From positions 90,373 through 154,372 of the forward strand of contig JADJPR010000006.1 of NCBI GenBank assembly GCA_016713135.1: a stretch of DNA of 64,000 bases, written 5' to 3'. The notes under the pieces are model-generated. The model was not told the DNA's origin and made no database searches. It was given only the letters and a program-made list of their open reading frames with translations. This stretch comes from Rhodanobacteraceae bacterium (lineage in GTDB: Bacteria; Pseudomonadota; Gammaproteobacteria; Xanthomonadales; SZUA-5). A program made the translations under genes and the position numbers. Of this stretch, positions 28,761 through 38,064 are shown one piece after another; the stretch's first letter is position 1; every line of letters begins with the position of its first letter.

Positions 28761-30980
28761 TCAAGCGCGCGCAGACGAGGGCCGCCAGCGCCGCAGCAAC
28801 AGGGTGTTGCCGACCACGCTGACGCTGGAGAAGGCCATGGCCGCGCCGGCAATGACCGGATTCAGCAGCCCCGCGGCGGCCAGCGGAATGCCGATCAGGT
28901 TGTAGATGAAGGCCCAGAACAGGTTCTGGTGGATCTTGCGCGTGGTCCGGCGCGACAGATCGATCGCATCGGCCACCAGCCGCGGGTCGGGGCGCATCAG
29001 GGTCACGCCGGCGGCGTGCATGGCGACGTCGGTGCCGCTGCCCATCGCGAAGCCCGCGGTCGCGGCCGCCAGCGCCGGTGCGTCGTTGACGCCATCGCCG
29101 ACCATCGCCACCGGTCCGTGCGCCGCCAGTTCGCGCACTGCATCCGCCTTGTGTTCGGGCAACACGTCGGCACGTACCTCGTGGATGCCCACCGAGCGCG
29201 CCAGCGTGTCAGCGGCGGCCCGGTGGTCGCCCGAAATCAGCACGCTGCGAATGCCCATTCGATCCAGCGCGCGCACCGCCGCGGCCGACTCCGGGCGTGC
29301 CTGGTCGCCGAAGGACAGCAGCCCGTGGACGCATCCGTCCGCGTCCGCGAGCCAGGCAATGCTGCGTCCGGCCGACTGCTGCTCGGCGGCCTGGGACGCC
29401 AGCGGCGACCGATCGACCCGGAGCTCCTGCATCCAGCGCTCGCTGCCCAGGCGCCAGAGACGGCCATCGACCTGCGCCTGGATGCCGCGACCGGCGACCG
29501 CACGCACATCAAAGCCGACCGGCGAGGCGAGCTGGCGCTCGCGCGCCGCAGCCAGCACGGCGCGGGCCAGCGGATGTTCGCTGCCCGCTTGCAGCGCCGC
29601 CGCCGTGCGCAGCAGCGCATCCTCGTCGCCATCAGTCGCGGCCAGCGCAAGCAGCCGCGGCTGGCCCAGCGTCAGCGTGCCGGTCTTGTCGAAAACCACC
29701 GTGCGCACACTGCGCGCCAGTTCCAGCGCTTCGGCGTCCTTGATCAGGATGCCGGCACGGGCGGCCACACCGGTACCGGCCAGGATTGCCGTGGGTGTCG
29801 CCAGACCGAGCGCACAGGGGCAGGCGATCACCAGGACCGACACGGCGTGCAGGATCGCGCGGCTCCAGTCGCCTGCGGCCAGACCCCAGCCCAGCAGGGT
29901 CAGCAGCGCGATCGCGGCCACCACCGGCACGAACACGGCGCTGACGCGGTCGACGATCCGCTGGATCGGCGCCTTGCGCGCTTGCGCGTCCTCCACCAGC
30001 CGGATGATTCGCGCCAGCGCAGTTTCAGCGCCGACCGCGGTGGTACGCAGCAGCAGCAGGCCTTCGCCGTTGACCGCGCCGGCGATCACCGTCGCGCCCG
30101 GCTCCTTCGCCAGCGGCAGCGACTCTCCCGTCAGCAAGGACTCGTCGACATGGCTGCGGCCGTCCTCTACCCGACCATCCACCGCGATGCGCTCGCCTGG
30201 CAGCACGCGCACGCGATCGTCCACGCGCACCTGGGCGATCGGCAATTCACGCTCGACGCCATCGCGAATCACCCGCGCCGTGTCCGGCCGCAGCGTCTGC
30301 AGTGCCTGGATCGCCTCGCTGGCCTGCCGCCGCGCACGCCCCTCGAGCCACTTGCCCAACAGCACCAGCGTGATCACCACCGCCGACGCCTCGAAATACA
30401 GATGCGCTTCGCCGTGGCGTGCGTCCACCGCGAGCAGTTGGTACACGCTGAGCCCGTAGGCCGCACTGGTACCGATGGCCACCAGCAGGTCCATGTTGCC
30501 ACTGCCGGACTTCAGCGCACCCCAGCCAGCGCGATAGAAGCGGGCGCCCAGCCAGAACTGCACCGGCGTCGCCAGCCCCAGCTGCAGCCAGCCCGGCAGC
30601 ATCCAGTGCACGCCGAACAACAACCCGAGCATCGGCAACACCAACGGCGCGCTCAGCATTGCAGCGATCATCAGGTGGCGCCGCTCTGAGTCCACTCGCG
30701 GCCGTGGCGCTTCGAGTGCGAGGCCAGTATCCGGGTCCTCGGGAGGCCACACGGCTTCGAAGCCGGCTTTTGCGATCGCCGCGGAGATGTCATCGCGAGC
30801 CAGCTCTGCGGCACCGCTCACCCGAGCCCACCCAGTAGCCAGGTTCACGCTTGCCGCCGCCACGCCGGGCAGCCTGTTGAGTGCTCGCTCGGCCCTTGCG
30901 ACACAGGAGGCGCAGGTCATTCCTGCGATGCCCACCCGCCATTCCTCTTTCGCAGCCACCGCGATCCTGCCCTTGTCCAT
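28761..30980 (-). CDS. copA: Cu(I)-translocating P1B-type ATPase
   Basis: It pumps Cu(I) out of the cytoplasm using ATP. One N-terminal HMA domain carries MTCASC (Cys23, Cys26). Membrane helices follow, then the actuator TGES (LLTGESLPL), the ion-binding CPC (IACPCALGLATP), the phosphorylation site DKTGTLT, the SEHPLA motif and GDGVNDAPAL. The C-terminal helices contain YNLIGIPLAAG-like and MAFSSVSVVGN motifs, where Cu(I) pumps have the extra ligands Y-N and M-S-S. The length (739) is normal. The start could instead be the GTG three codons upstream. It leads the minus-strand copper operon and is divergent from a chaperone gene. No clear CueR palindrome was seen. Confidence 0.95.
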   Translation of the reverse strand: MDKGRIAVAAKEEWRVGIAGMTCASCVARAERALNRLPGVAAASVNLATGWARVSGAAELARDDISAAIAKAGFEAVWPPEDPDTGLALEAPRPRVDSERRHLMIAAMLSAPLVLPMLGLLFGVHWMLPGWLQLGLATPVQFWLGARFYRAGWGALKSGSGNMDLLVAIGTSAAYGLSVYQLLAVDARHGEAHLYFEASAVVITLVLLGKWLEGRARRQASEAIQALQTLRPDTARVIRDGVERELPIAQVRVDDRVRVLPGERIAVDGRVEDGRSHVDESLLTGESLPLAKEPGATVIAGAVNGEGLLLLRTTAVGAETALARIIRLVEDAQARKAPIQRIVDRVSAVFVPVVAAIALLTLLGWGLAAGDWSRAILHAVSVLVIACPCALGLATPTAILAGTGVAARAGILIKDAEALELARSVRTVVFDKTGTLTLGQPRLLALAATDGDEDALLRTAAALQAGSEHPLARAVLAAARERQLASPVGFDVRAVAGRGIQAQVDGRLWRLGSERWMQELRVDRSPLASQAAEQQSAGRSIAWLADADGCVHGLLSFGDQARPESAAAVRALDRMGIRSVLISGDHRAAADTLARSVGIHEVRADVLPEHKADAVRELAAHGPVAMVGDGVNDAPALAAATAGFAMGSGTDVAMHAAGVTLMRPDPRLVADAIDLSRRTTRKIHQNLFWAFIYNLIGIPLAAAGLLNPVIAGAAMAFSSVSVVGNTLLLRRWRPSSARA

Positions 30981-31203
30981 GGAGAGCACTCTGCGCCGGA
31001 CCTCACCGTAGCTTCAACCCCGCAACGTTGCCGAAGATCACCCGCCATCCGCACCAGGGCGGTAGCGGTTCAAAGCGCTTGCGTGCCGGAGTTGCGATTC
31101 CGGTCACAACCAGAGGCCGCCCCGGCGTGCCATAAGCGATTTCGCTCAGCTTGCGGAACCCGCAGGCTGGCCGCGACGGCGCAACCCTTCCCGGGAGTAC
31201 CTC

Positions 31204-31401
31204 ATGCATCTCGACGTCGACAACTTGTCCTGCCAGCACTGCGTGCGCACCGTCACCAGCGCCATCCGCACCCTCGACGCCAACGCCCACGTGGAAGTGG
31301 ACCTGGCACGCGGTCAAGTCATTGCCGAGGGCAACCTCGAGCCGGAGAAAGTCATCGCCGTGCTGTTTGAGGAGGGGTACCCGGCAAGGGCGGTCGACTG
31401 A
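31204..31401 (+). CDS. Small HMA-domain metallochaperone (CopZ-like)
   Basis: This 65-residue protein is a single heavy-metal-associated domain. The metal motif is LSCQHC (CxxC), preceded by the beta-strand MHLDVDN. The usual C-terminal VIAVLFEEGYPA strand-helix is present. It probably hands Cu(I) to the divergently transcribed CopA. GGGAG lies seven bases before the ATG. The divergent intergenic region with copA is about 220 bp. Confidence 0.88.
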   Translation: MHLDVDNLSCQHCVRTVTSAIRTLDANAHVEVDLARGQVIAEGNLEPEKVIAVLFEEGYPARAVD

Positions 31402-31585
31402 TGGATGCGCCGCACGGTAGTACCACGCCAGATCTAAATTTTACATAATCTTGATTAGGCGCAAGAGTATGGAAATGGGCGCGATCGCGCCGGACGTCCC
31501 TCCGCGCCCCCTTCAAGCCGCCGGCAGGCGCAGCATCAAGGTAAGCGTCCGACAGCGCCATTGGTGCTCTGCCGGCGAGGATCTG

Positions 31586-33088
31586 TTACCCCGATCTCGG
31601 TGCCCAGCTCATCGGCAGCAGCGCATCGATCTCCCGGTTGAGCGTCGTCGGCAGGCGCTCCAGGACATCGGTCAGGTAGGCCACCGGATCACGGCCATGC
31701 GCCTTGGCGGTTTCGATCAGGCTGGTGACGATGGCGCACGCCTCACCGCCGCGTTCGCTTCCCGCGAACAGCCAGTTCTTGCGCCCCACGGCGATCTCTC
31801 GCAACGCGCGCTCGGCGGCGTTGTTGTCGATGGCGACCGCGCCGTCGTCCAGATAGCGCGTCAACGCATCCCAGTGCTTGAGAGTGTACCCGATCGCAAG
31901 TGCCGTCGGCGATTTCGGCAATAGCTCGCGCAAGCTGTCCTCGCACCAGGACCGGAGTGCTTCAAGGATCGGCCGTGCCTCCTGCTGTCGCCGTTTGCCG
32001 CGCTCCGGCGGACTTTCTCCCGCCTCGCTCGCGGCCCTTTCGATGGCGAACAGCTCACCGATCCGCTCGACCGCCTCGTGCGCCAGTACGCGGTGGCCGC
32101 TCTTGTCGGCCAATGCGGCGATCTCAAAGAACTTTCGCCGGGCATGGGCCCAGCAGCCGACTTCCAGGATCTCCGGCCGCTGGCGATACAACTCGTCGTA
32201 GTTGCTCGCCGCATCCGCCTGCAGCCAGCCGCCCTTCCACGAGCGCAGGAAGTCACGCACATGCTGGCCGGCCTTGTCGACCGTGAAGTCGTAGACCACG
32301 ATGGCCGGATCGCGGCCCACATAGGCCCAGGCCCGCGCGCTGATCGTGCGGCCCACCGATTGCAGCGGCAGCACGGTCTCGTCGACATGGATCACCTTCT
32401 GCTGCATCAGCGCCGCGTGCAGCCGCAGCACCAGGGGCTTGAGCCATCCCGACAACGCGATCACCCAGTCAGACAGAGTGCTGCGCGGGATCGCCACACC
32501 GCCGCGGCTGTAGATCTCCTCGATGCGGAACAGCGGCAGGTGATCGGCGTACTTGGACACCAGCAGGTGCGCACCCAGGCTCGCATCCAGGTGTGAGCCG
32601 TCGATCAGCTGCGCCGGCAGCCTGGCGCAGCGCACGCCCGCCTCCGGCTGCCGCGGATCGGCGTACTTGGGGCGCACGATCAGCTTCTTGAAGAAGACCG
32701 CCGGCTTGAAGCACAGCTTGACCGTCACTTCCTCGCCGATCCGCTTGAGCGGCGCGCCGTCGGCGGCCACCTTCTCGGACTCGGGCAGATCGACTTCGAC
32801 CCGCTCTTCCGGCAGCCCCTTGGGCAGCACCAGGCGCTGGCGCTCGGTCACGGTCTTCTTCGGGGTCACCGGTTGCTCGGACCGGATCTCCTGCTCGATC
32901 AGTTCGATGTCGGCATTGCCGAACATCGTCAGCTGATCGGCGTTCTCCGAGGACGCGCCGAAGCGCTGGCGCTTGAGCGCGGCGAGTTGCTGTTCGAGGG
33001 CGGCCAGGCGCGCTTCGGCGCTCTCGGCGCGAGCCAGCGCCGCCTCGTAATCAGCGCGGGGGACGACATCAGTGCTTGCCAGGACCAT
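31586..33088 (-). CDS. tnpC: IS66 family transposase TnpC
   Basis: This is a 500-residue DDE transposase. An N-terminal coiled coil (AALARAESAEARLAALEQQL) and a zinc-finger-like part precede the catalytic core: first Asp in VIHVDETVLPL, second in LQADAASNYDEL, Glu in AIDNNAAERALREI. Length and motifs are complete, so it is probably active. It is the last gene of the element on the minus strand. Confidence 0.95.
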   Translation of the reverse strand: MVLASTDVVPRADYEAALARAESAEARLAALEQQLAALKRQRFGASSENADQLTMFGNADIELIEQEIRSEQPVTPKKTVTERQRLVLPKGLPEERVEVDLPESEKVAADGAPLKRIGEEVTVKLCFKPAVFFKKLIVRPKYADPRQPEAGVRCARLPAQLIDGSHLDASLGAHLLVSKYADHLPLFRIEEIYSRGGVAIPRSTLSDWVIALSGWLKPLVLRLHAALMQQKVIHVDETVLPLQSVGRTISARAWAYVGRDPAIVVYDFTVDKAGQHVRDFLRSWKGGWLQADAASNYDELYRQRPEILEVGCWAHARRKFFEIAALADKSGHRVLAHEAVERIGELFAIERAASEAGESPPERGKRRQQEARPILEALRSWCEDSLRELLPKSPTALAIGYTLKHWDALTRYLDDGAVAIDNNAAERALREIAVGRKNWLFAGSERGGEACAIVTSLIETAKAHGRDPVAYLTDVLERLPTTLNREIDALLPMSWAPRSG

Positions 33089-33159
33089 CCCGGCAGGCTA
33101 CCCAGCGAGCACCGGAAAGCAATGCAAGTAACTGATCTGCCGTCAAAAAGACAGATCGA

Positions 33160-33489
33160 TCAAGCCACCCGCATCGCGGTTACCGGGCGTAGCCTGCGCA
33201 CCGACAGATCGATCCCTTCCAGCACCAGCCGCAGGTCGCTCTCCGACAGCGCCCCCGCCGTCACCGACGAGAATCGTCCACGCTCCAGACGCTTGTACAT
33301 CAGCCACCACCCATGGCGGTCGTACCAGAGGATCTTGACCTTGTCGCGCCCACGGTTGAAGAACACGTGCGCACTCGACAACGCCCGCTGCGGCCCCAGG
33401 CTGGCCTGCACCCGCAGCGCCAGGCCGTCGATGCCCAGACGAAAACCCACCGCATCGGCGCATACCCAGACCGGTAGGCCGCCGACCAT
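33160..33489 (-). CDS. tnpB: IS66 accessory protein TnpB
   Basis: This is a 109-residue protein with the IS66 Orf2 signature: FFNRGRDKVKILWYDRHGWWLMYKRLERGRF. It is needed for transposition in the family, by an unclear mechanism. Its GVGGLPVWV-like start overlaps the end of tnpA by one base. Confidence 0.92.
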   Translation of the reverse strand: MVGGLPVWVCADAVGFRLGIDGLALRVQASLGPQRALSSAHVFFNRGRDKVKILWYDRHGWWLMYKRLERGRFSSVTAGALSESDLRLVLEGIDLSVRRLRPVTAMRVA

Positions 33490-33671
33490 CAGCGCCGGCG
33501 CTCGAAACGCAGTGGCTCGCCGACCAGCTCACGCAACAGCCGCCGGCGCCAAGACATGAAGGTTGCGTACGACCAACCCTGCGCCCGGCAATACACCCGA
33601 GCGCTCAGGCGACTGCGCGAAGCGGCGCAGATGCGCATGAACCAGACCAACGAACCGAGGGAACGGGCCAC
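33489..33671 (-). CDS. tnpA: IS66 accessory protein TnpA (short)
   Basis: This 60-residue frame has the helix-turn-helix heart of IS66 Orf1 (YCRAQGWSYATFMSWRRRLL). Usual family members are nearer 100 residues, and sequence resembling their N-terminus (GLVHAHLRRFAQSPERSG) sits in a neighbouring frame from about 33714. A single frameshift may therefore have shortened it, or the start differs. Confidence 0.65.
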   Translation of the reverse strand: MARSLGSLVWFMRICAASRSRLSARVYCRAQGWSYATFMSWRRRLLRELVGEPLRFERRR

Positions 33672-33753
33672 GGCAGGACCCCGAAGCCGATGAAGCCGTC
33701 AGCCTCGCAGCCATCCGAGATGGACGGAAGAATGGGCGCGGTCGGACGGATAC

Positions 33754-34215
33754 GCATCAAGGTCATCGGATGCAGCGATTAAGCCTGAAAGCCCGATCTC
33801 GGCCGTCGATGTCGGCAAGCAGCTTCAGCGCGAGTTCGTCCAGCTCGCCGCCCTCGCGCACGCATCCAAGGCGATCACCGGCAAGCGCAAGCTCGAAGAG
33901 CGCATCGTCGAGCACCTGATCGCCTCGCCCACCCCGGCAGTCGCCGAACTCGTTGCCTCGCTGCGCGAGCGCCTCGCTGGCGCTCCCTGGCGCGTGATCT
34001 CCGCGCGCAAGGCCGACAAACTCCTGCGCCAGAAGCTGTTCGAGCGCGTGTTCGCCGTCCGCGTCCGCGGGTTCACCCGCAACTACCGCAACGCCGAACT
34101 CGACATGCACCTCTCGCTCGACCAAGACATGACCCCGCTCACCCGGTTCCTCACCATCATCCGAGAGAAAGGACTCCACGGTGCGACCGTGGAACTTGAG
34201 CGCGGGACGGTTTGA
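33754..34215 (+). pseudogene. Unrecognised open frame adjoining the IS66 right end
   Basis: An open frame runs from the IS66 border to the stop at 34215, 153 codons, with coding-like composition (VDVGKQLQREFVQLAALAH, DKLLRQKLFERVFAVRVRG, TRFLTIIREKGLHGATVEL). The only in-frame start is GTG at 33994, which would give 73 residues, yet protein-like sequence continues upstream of it. The gene may therefore have lost its 5' end. The left flank of the IS66 does not supply a convincing continuation. I do not recognise the family. Confidence 0.45.
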
Positions 34216-34228
34216 AGCACAACGGCCG

Positions 34229-34567
34229 TCATCGCGCCGCCAGCCGTCGCGCCATCCCGATCCCGCGCATCCAACGCTGACCCAGCGCCTGCGCCTGCTC
34301 GATCAAGCGTTCCGCCGAACCGATCGCGCGGCTGTACGTCGAGCGAACCGCCATGACCTGCTCCGGCCAGCGACCGCCTGCGCCCACCCGCGCCAGCGCG
34401 GCCGGCAGCGCCCCGCGGATCACGCCGCGTTTGCCCTCGCGCAACACTCGCCCGGTGGCGTCGACCAACCGCAGATAATCCACCTGCGATATCGCCAGCA
34501 CGCACAAACCCGTCACCCCGGCGATCGGCGCCAGCGGCGCGGCCGCCCGTTCCGGCTCCGCTTCCAT
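34229..34567 (-). pseudogene. RAYT transposase C-terminal remnant
   Basis: 112 codons end at a normal stop. They align by eye with the last 100 residues of the intact RAYT nearby: LAPIAGVTGL / LAPVLGIRGL, YLRLVDATGR / YIELVDMTGR, KRGVIRGALPAALAR / KRGRITGKPPAVLAR, LGQRWMRGIGMAR / IGQRWLRGLGVAR. The catalytic half is absent. It lies head-to-head with the intact copy. Confidence 0.75.
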
Positions 34568-34570
34568 CGC

Positions 34571-34611
34571 CGGGAAGCGGGGACACGCATGGCGGGAAGC
34601 GGGGACACGCA
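34571..34611. repeat. Short direct repeat GGGAAGCGGGGACACGCA, twice
   Basis: Two 19-bp copies (34571-34589, 34593-34611) start 22 bases apart, between the RAYT remnant and the intact RAYT. A related inverted copy (cgtgtccccgctt) is at 39125-39137, next to the other RAYT remnants. RAYT proteins act on REP-type palindromes beside their genes, so these may be such sites. Confidence 0.55.
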
Positions 34612-34687
34612 CAGATTGGCGGCTTTCCGACTCCGCCGTCAGAACTTTCCGACAGCCCGCACCCGCGGTCCGCGCCATGCTACTCCC

Positions 34688-35701
34688 ATGACGCAAGCCC
34701 GCTCCCTGCTGGTCCCCGCCAACGCCCACGGCGTCTATCACTGCGTGTCCCGCTGTGTACGCCGCGCCTGGCTCTGCGGGCGGGATCCATTGACCGGCGC
34801 GGATCACGAGCATCGCCGGCAGTGGGTTGAAGATCGCCTGGCGCAGTTGGCTGAGCTGTATGCCGCCTCGATCTGGGCCTACGCGGTGATGAGCAATCAC
34901 CTGCATGTCGTGATCGAGATGCATGCCGACGTCGCGCGGGACTGGAACCCGGACGAGGTCGCCACTCGCTGGCTGGGGCTCTATCCGCCGGAGGATGGTC
35001 AGTACGAATCAGCGAAGGCGCAGATCGTCGCGAACGATACCCGTCTGGCCGTGCTGCGCGCGCGGCTCTGCAGCCTATCGTGGTTCATGAAGTCGCTGAG
35101 CGAGCCCATCGCCCGGCGCGCGAATGTCGAGGACCACTGCAAGGGCCGATTCTGGGAAGGGAGGTTCCGTTCCCAAGTGCTGCTCGACGAGACCGCGGTG
35201 CTGTCGGCCATGGCCTATGTGGACCTGAACCCGATCCGCGCCGGCATGACCTCGCAACTGGAGGGGTCGGTGCACACGAGCATCCTGAAACGCATCCGAG
35301 CCATTGAGTCGGATCCGGGTGGCGAGACATTGGCATGCACGACCGTTCGCAACGGTCGCGCCACAGCCAGCGTACCGTGCCGACCTGAGCTGGCACCCGT
35401 GCTGGGTATTCGCGGCCTGTCGGTGACGGCGCTCACAACCACTGAGTACATCGAACTGGTCGACATGACCGGCCGCCAATGGCACCCCACCAAGCGTGGA
35501 CGCATCACGGGAAAGCCGCCGGCCGTCCTTGCCCGCCTAAGAATGGACTCAAGCGAGTGGACCCACCGCGTGCGCGCGGTCAAGCCCGAGCAAGGCTTCT
35601 GTCGCGTGATCGGCAGCGAAAGTGCGCTCCTCGACAAAGCCGCCGAGATCGGCCAGCGCTGGCTGCGCGGCCTCGGCGTGGCTCGTTCGTTCTCGAACTG
35701 A
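34688..35701 (+). CDS. REP-associated tyrosine transposase (RAYT, Y1 HUH family)
   Basis: This is a 337-residue protein. The N-terminus (TQARSLLVPANAHGVYHCVSR) and the metal-binding HUH motif SNHLHVV (His71, His73) are those of Y1 single-strand transposases. The likely catalytic Tyr177 is in AMAYVDLNPIRAG. The RFWEGRF motif is also present. The start at 34688 is set by the family N-terminus; the frame is open upstream without resemblance. RAYTs move or maintain REP elements. Partial relatives surround it (34229-34567 and 38733-39091), so this family has been active here. Confidence 0.9.
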   Translation: MTQARSLLVPANAHGVYHCVSRCVRRAWLCGRDPLTGADHEHRRQWVEDRLAQLAELYAASIWAYAVMSNHLHVVIEMHADVARDWNPDEVATRWLGLYPPEDGQYESAKAQIVANDTRLAVLRARLCSLSWFMKSLSEPIARRANVEDHCKGRFWEGRFRSQVLLDETAVLSAMAYVDLNPIRAGMTSQLEGSVHTSILKRIRAIESDPGGETLACTTVRNGRATASVPCRPELAPVLGIRGLSVTALTTTEYIELVDMTGRQWHPTKRGRITGKPPAVLARLRMDSSEWTHRVRAVKPEQGFCRVIGSESALLDKAAEIGQRWLRGLGVARSFSN

Positions 35702-35845
35702 GCGCGACAGGCCATCCTTTTCGGCGCCGCGGGCGCCTGGGGGCGTTGGCTTTGGCCGGACCAAGTCGTTGAAATCACGAAGGAATCAGCCGCGACGGGC
35801 GCGTTTTTCCCCGTTCGTTGTCGGTGGAATCGATGGGTGTTGAAA

Positions 35846-35920
35846 TGGACGCCTCCCCCTTGCGGCTTCATCGAGCCAGACTGGATGTGCAGCACCACAG
35901 TCAACAGAAGGAGGCGTCCG
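35846..35920. repeat. Inverted repeat GGACGCCTCC / GGAGGCGTCC before the IS110 gene
   Basis: GGACGCCTCC near 35846-35855 and GGAGGCGTCC near 35911-35920 can pair around about 55 bases upstream of the IS110 start. The right arm also contains the AAGGAGG ribosome site. Another GGAGGCGTCC is near 39112, right of the RAYT remnants. Confidence 0.5.
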
Positions 35921-36222
35921 ACATGAAGGCTAAACTGGTTGGTATCGACCTGGCAAAGAGTGTTTTCCAGGTTTGCGTGATTGCGCTGAGCGGCAGCGTG
36001 TTGTTCAACAAGAAGTTCACGCGGGCCAAGTTTCTTGAGTGGCTCAAGGATCTGGAGCCCACGACGGTCGCGATGGAAGCGTGCGCAACGGGTCACTTCT
36101 GGGTCGCAAGTTGCTGGCGGCCGGGCACATGGTGCGCTTGATTCCGGCGCAGCACGTCAAGGCATTCTGCCGGGTTCACAAGAACGACAGCGGCGATGCG
36201 TTGGCGATCACCGAGGCGGTAC

Positions 36223-38064
36223 ACCCGAGTTCGACACTTATCCGACTTAAGTAATTGATTCGTAGCGCATCCGGTATCCCCGGTTGCCACTACGATGGCC
36301 CGGTCAGCTCGTTTGGGGGCTTGGTGTCGGGCAACGGCAGGTCCAGCTGCTGGAAGATCGAACGGGTTTCCTCGCTGGTCGCGGTCAGTCCGCTCACGGT
36401 CTTTCCCTCGGTGGTGAACCGGTGCAGTTGGATGGCCTTGAGCTTGCGCAGCGCGGCTGCCGGGCTGGACTCAGTCAGTTTCGGACGCATGACCCGGTGC
36501 AACAGCAGCGCCAGAAAGCAGATCAACGCGTGCGCCCGGATGCGCTCGGGCAGCCGGTGATAGACCGGCGCCAGCGCGATGTCCTGCTTGAGCACGGAAG
36601 CCGCGTCGATGTCCGCCAGGCGCTTGTAGCGTTCCACCACCTCGACGGCTTCAGGTCACGCACGTTGTCAACAGGATCAGCTTGCCGTCGAAGGCCTCCT
36701 GGCGTGCCAGCGCGGCGTCGTCAGGTGCCGCTGGCGTCGGCGCGCAAGTCGGCTGAGGATCTTCGACGATGCGCCCCTCACGCCGTGATGAGCGCAGGTA
36801 GGCGGTCGCTGGCGCGGCGCGCGCTTTCTTGCCCTCGTCCTGACGCGTGAGCTTGTCCACGTCCGCCTGTGCGCGCGCTTCGATCGCTGCGATCCGGGCG
36901 CGGCGCTGCGCGGTCTGCTCGGCTGCCACGAGAGGGTCGTGCGCCACCACCATGCGATAGCCACCCGCCTCGGTTTCCAGCACCTTGGGTACGGTCGCAT
37001 CGGCGCACGTTCGCGCCAGTTCCACGACCGGATCCATGAAGTCGCCGTAACGGCGCGCCGGCACCGCGATGATCCAGGACAGCTCGACACCCCCTCGGCA
37101 ACTAGCGCCTCCAGGGCCGCGATCTGATCCAGACTCAGCATGCCGCGATCGGCCACCAGCACCACGCGCTTGACCGCGTAGCGCGCCAGACTGCGCTGGA
37201 TCATCGGCAACAAGGTGCTCACCTCGCCGACATCGCCGGGAAACACCTCGAAATCCAGTGGCATCCGCAACCGCTCTACAGCCCCAGCGCGAACTGACGC
37301 GCGATGCCGCCGGTGCCTTGTTTATGCCAAAGGACGCACATGTCCGCCAGTCTCGTCTCGCCGTGGCTGCGCACATTGGTCAGGTCGTAGAACACCAGGT
37401 TCAGGTCCTGATCCAGCAGCGGTCGCACCAGCCCGGCCAGCCGCGACAGGATCGTGCCCGCATGGGCGTCCAGCACATCCATGGTCCGCAACAGGCGCTG
37501 GTGGGTCACTTCATCCGGGACCACGCCAGGGACGATGACTTCCTCCAGCCAACGCAACACGCCGAGCTTGAATCCGCGTCGCACAGGCGATTGATCACCA
37601 TCAGCCGCGTCAGCGTCGACATCGACGGCGTCCGGCGGTCAGCCGCGCAGGGGCGAAGCCCAGATCCAGCGCCGACAGCAGCAGGTGCCACTTCCAGGAT
37701 CGCTGGAAGGTTCGCGCGGCCCGCGACCGGTCGCGGGCTCAGGCTGGCGATCAGGCGATCGAGCTTGTCCTGTGAACCTCGACCCGGCCGAGGTTGGCGA
37801 CATGCCGGTGGCGAGCAACGCCATCGCCATCCCGGAAGGCCTCGACGAGCTGGATGTACTGCCTCGGGCCGGACTTAGTGATCTTCGCGAACATGCCGCC
37901 ACGGTATCACGCCAATACAGCGTATTCCATAATGTTCAAGCTGAACGCGTGCCACTACACGATAGTTGCGGAATCGGCGTCCTCAGACAGCGCAAGCCAT
38001 TGATCCTGCGAGACCACCCAGGCAGCGCCGGACTGCGAAACGCGCGAAAGGTGTCGAACCGGGG
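36223..38064 (-). mobile_element. IS1634-like element inserted in the IS110 gene
   Basis: The element is about 1842 bp with imperfect terminal inverted repeats sharing GTTCGACAC (CCCGAGTTCGACACTT at the left; CCCGGTTCGACACCTT at the right, minus strand). GGTAC flanks both sides (36218-36222 and 38065-38069), a 5-bp target duplication. The host frame is exactly restored when the element is removed. Confidence 0.75.
36290..37894 (-). pseudogene. IS1634/IS4-type transposase, multiple frameshifts
   Basis: Pieces of one transposase follow in different frames. They are an N-terminus from 37894 (FAKITKSGPRQYIQLVEAF), then FYDLTNVRSHGE and ALGLR-like sequence (37276-37584), VVLVADRGMLSLDQI (about 37100-37200), SWIIAVPARRYGDFMDPV (about 36990-37070), and a C-terminus in another frame (PERIRAHALICFLALLLHRVM, 36290-36640). 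At least four switches are needed, so it is inactive. Confidence 0.75.

Larger units (their letters stand above)
31541..33753 (-). mobile_element. Complete IS66-family insertion sequence with 8-bp target duplication
   Basis: The left end GTAAGCGTCCGACAGCGCC and the reverse complement of the right end (GTATCCGTCCGACCGCGCC) match at 16 of 19 bases. GTAA ends are typical of IS66. The 8 bases GCATCAAG flank both sides exactly (31533-31540 and 33754-33761), matching the family's 8-bp duplication. The element is 2213 bp and carries tnpA, tnpB and tnpC on the minus strand. Confidence 0.92.

Noticed and set aside
21091..30689. Plus-strand frames opposite aceE, the oxidase, the efflux gene and copA (21091-22860, 25808-27205, 27230-28822, 28725-30689)
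   Set aside because: They are shadows; the minus-strand genes have complete catalytic motifs.
31586..33100. Plus-strand frames inside IS66
   Set aside because: They are opposite a complete TnpC with its catalytic triad.
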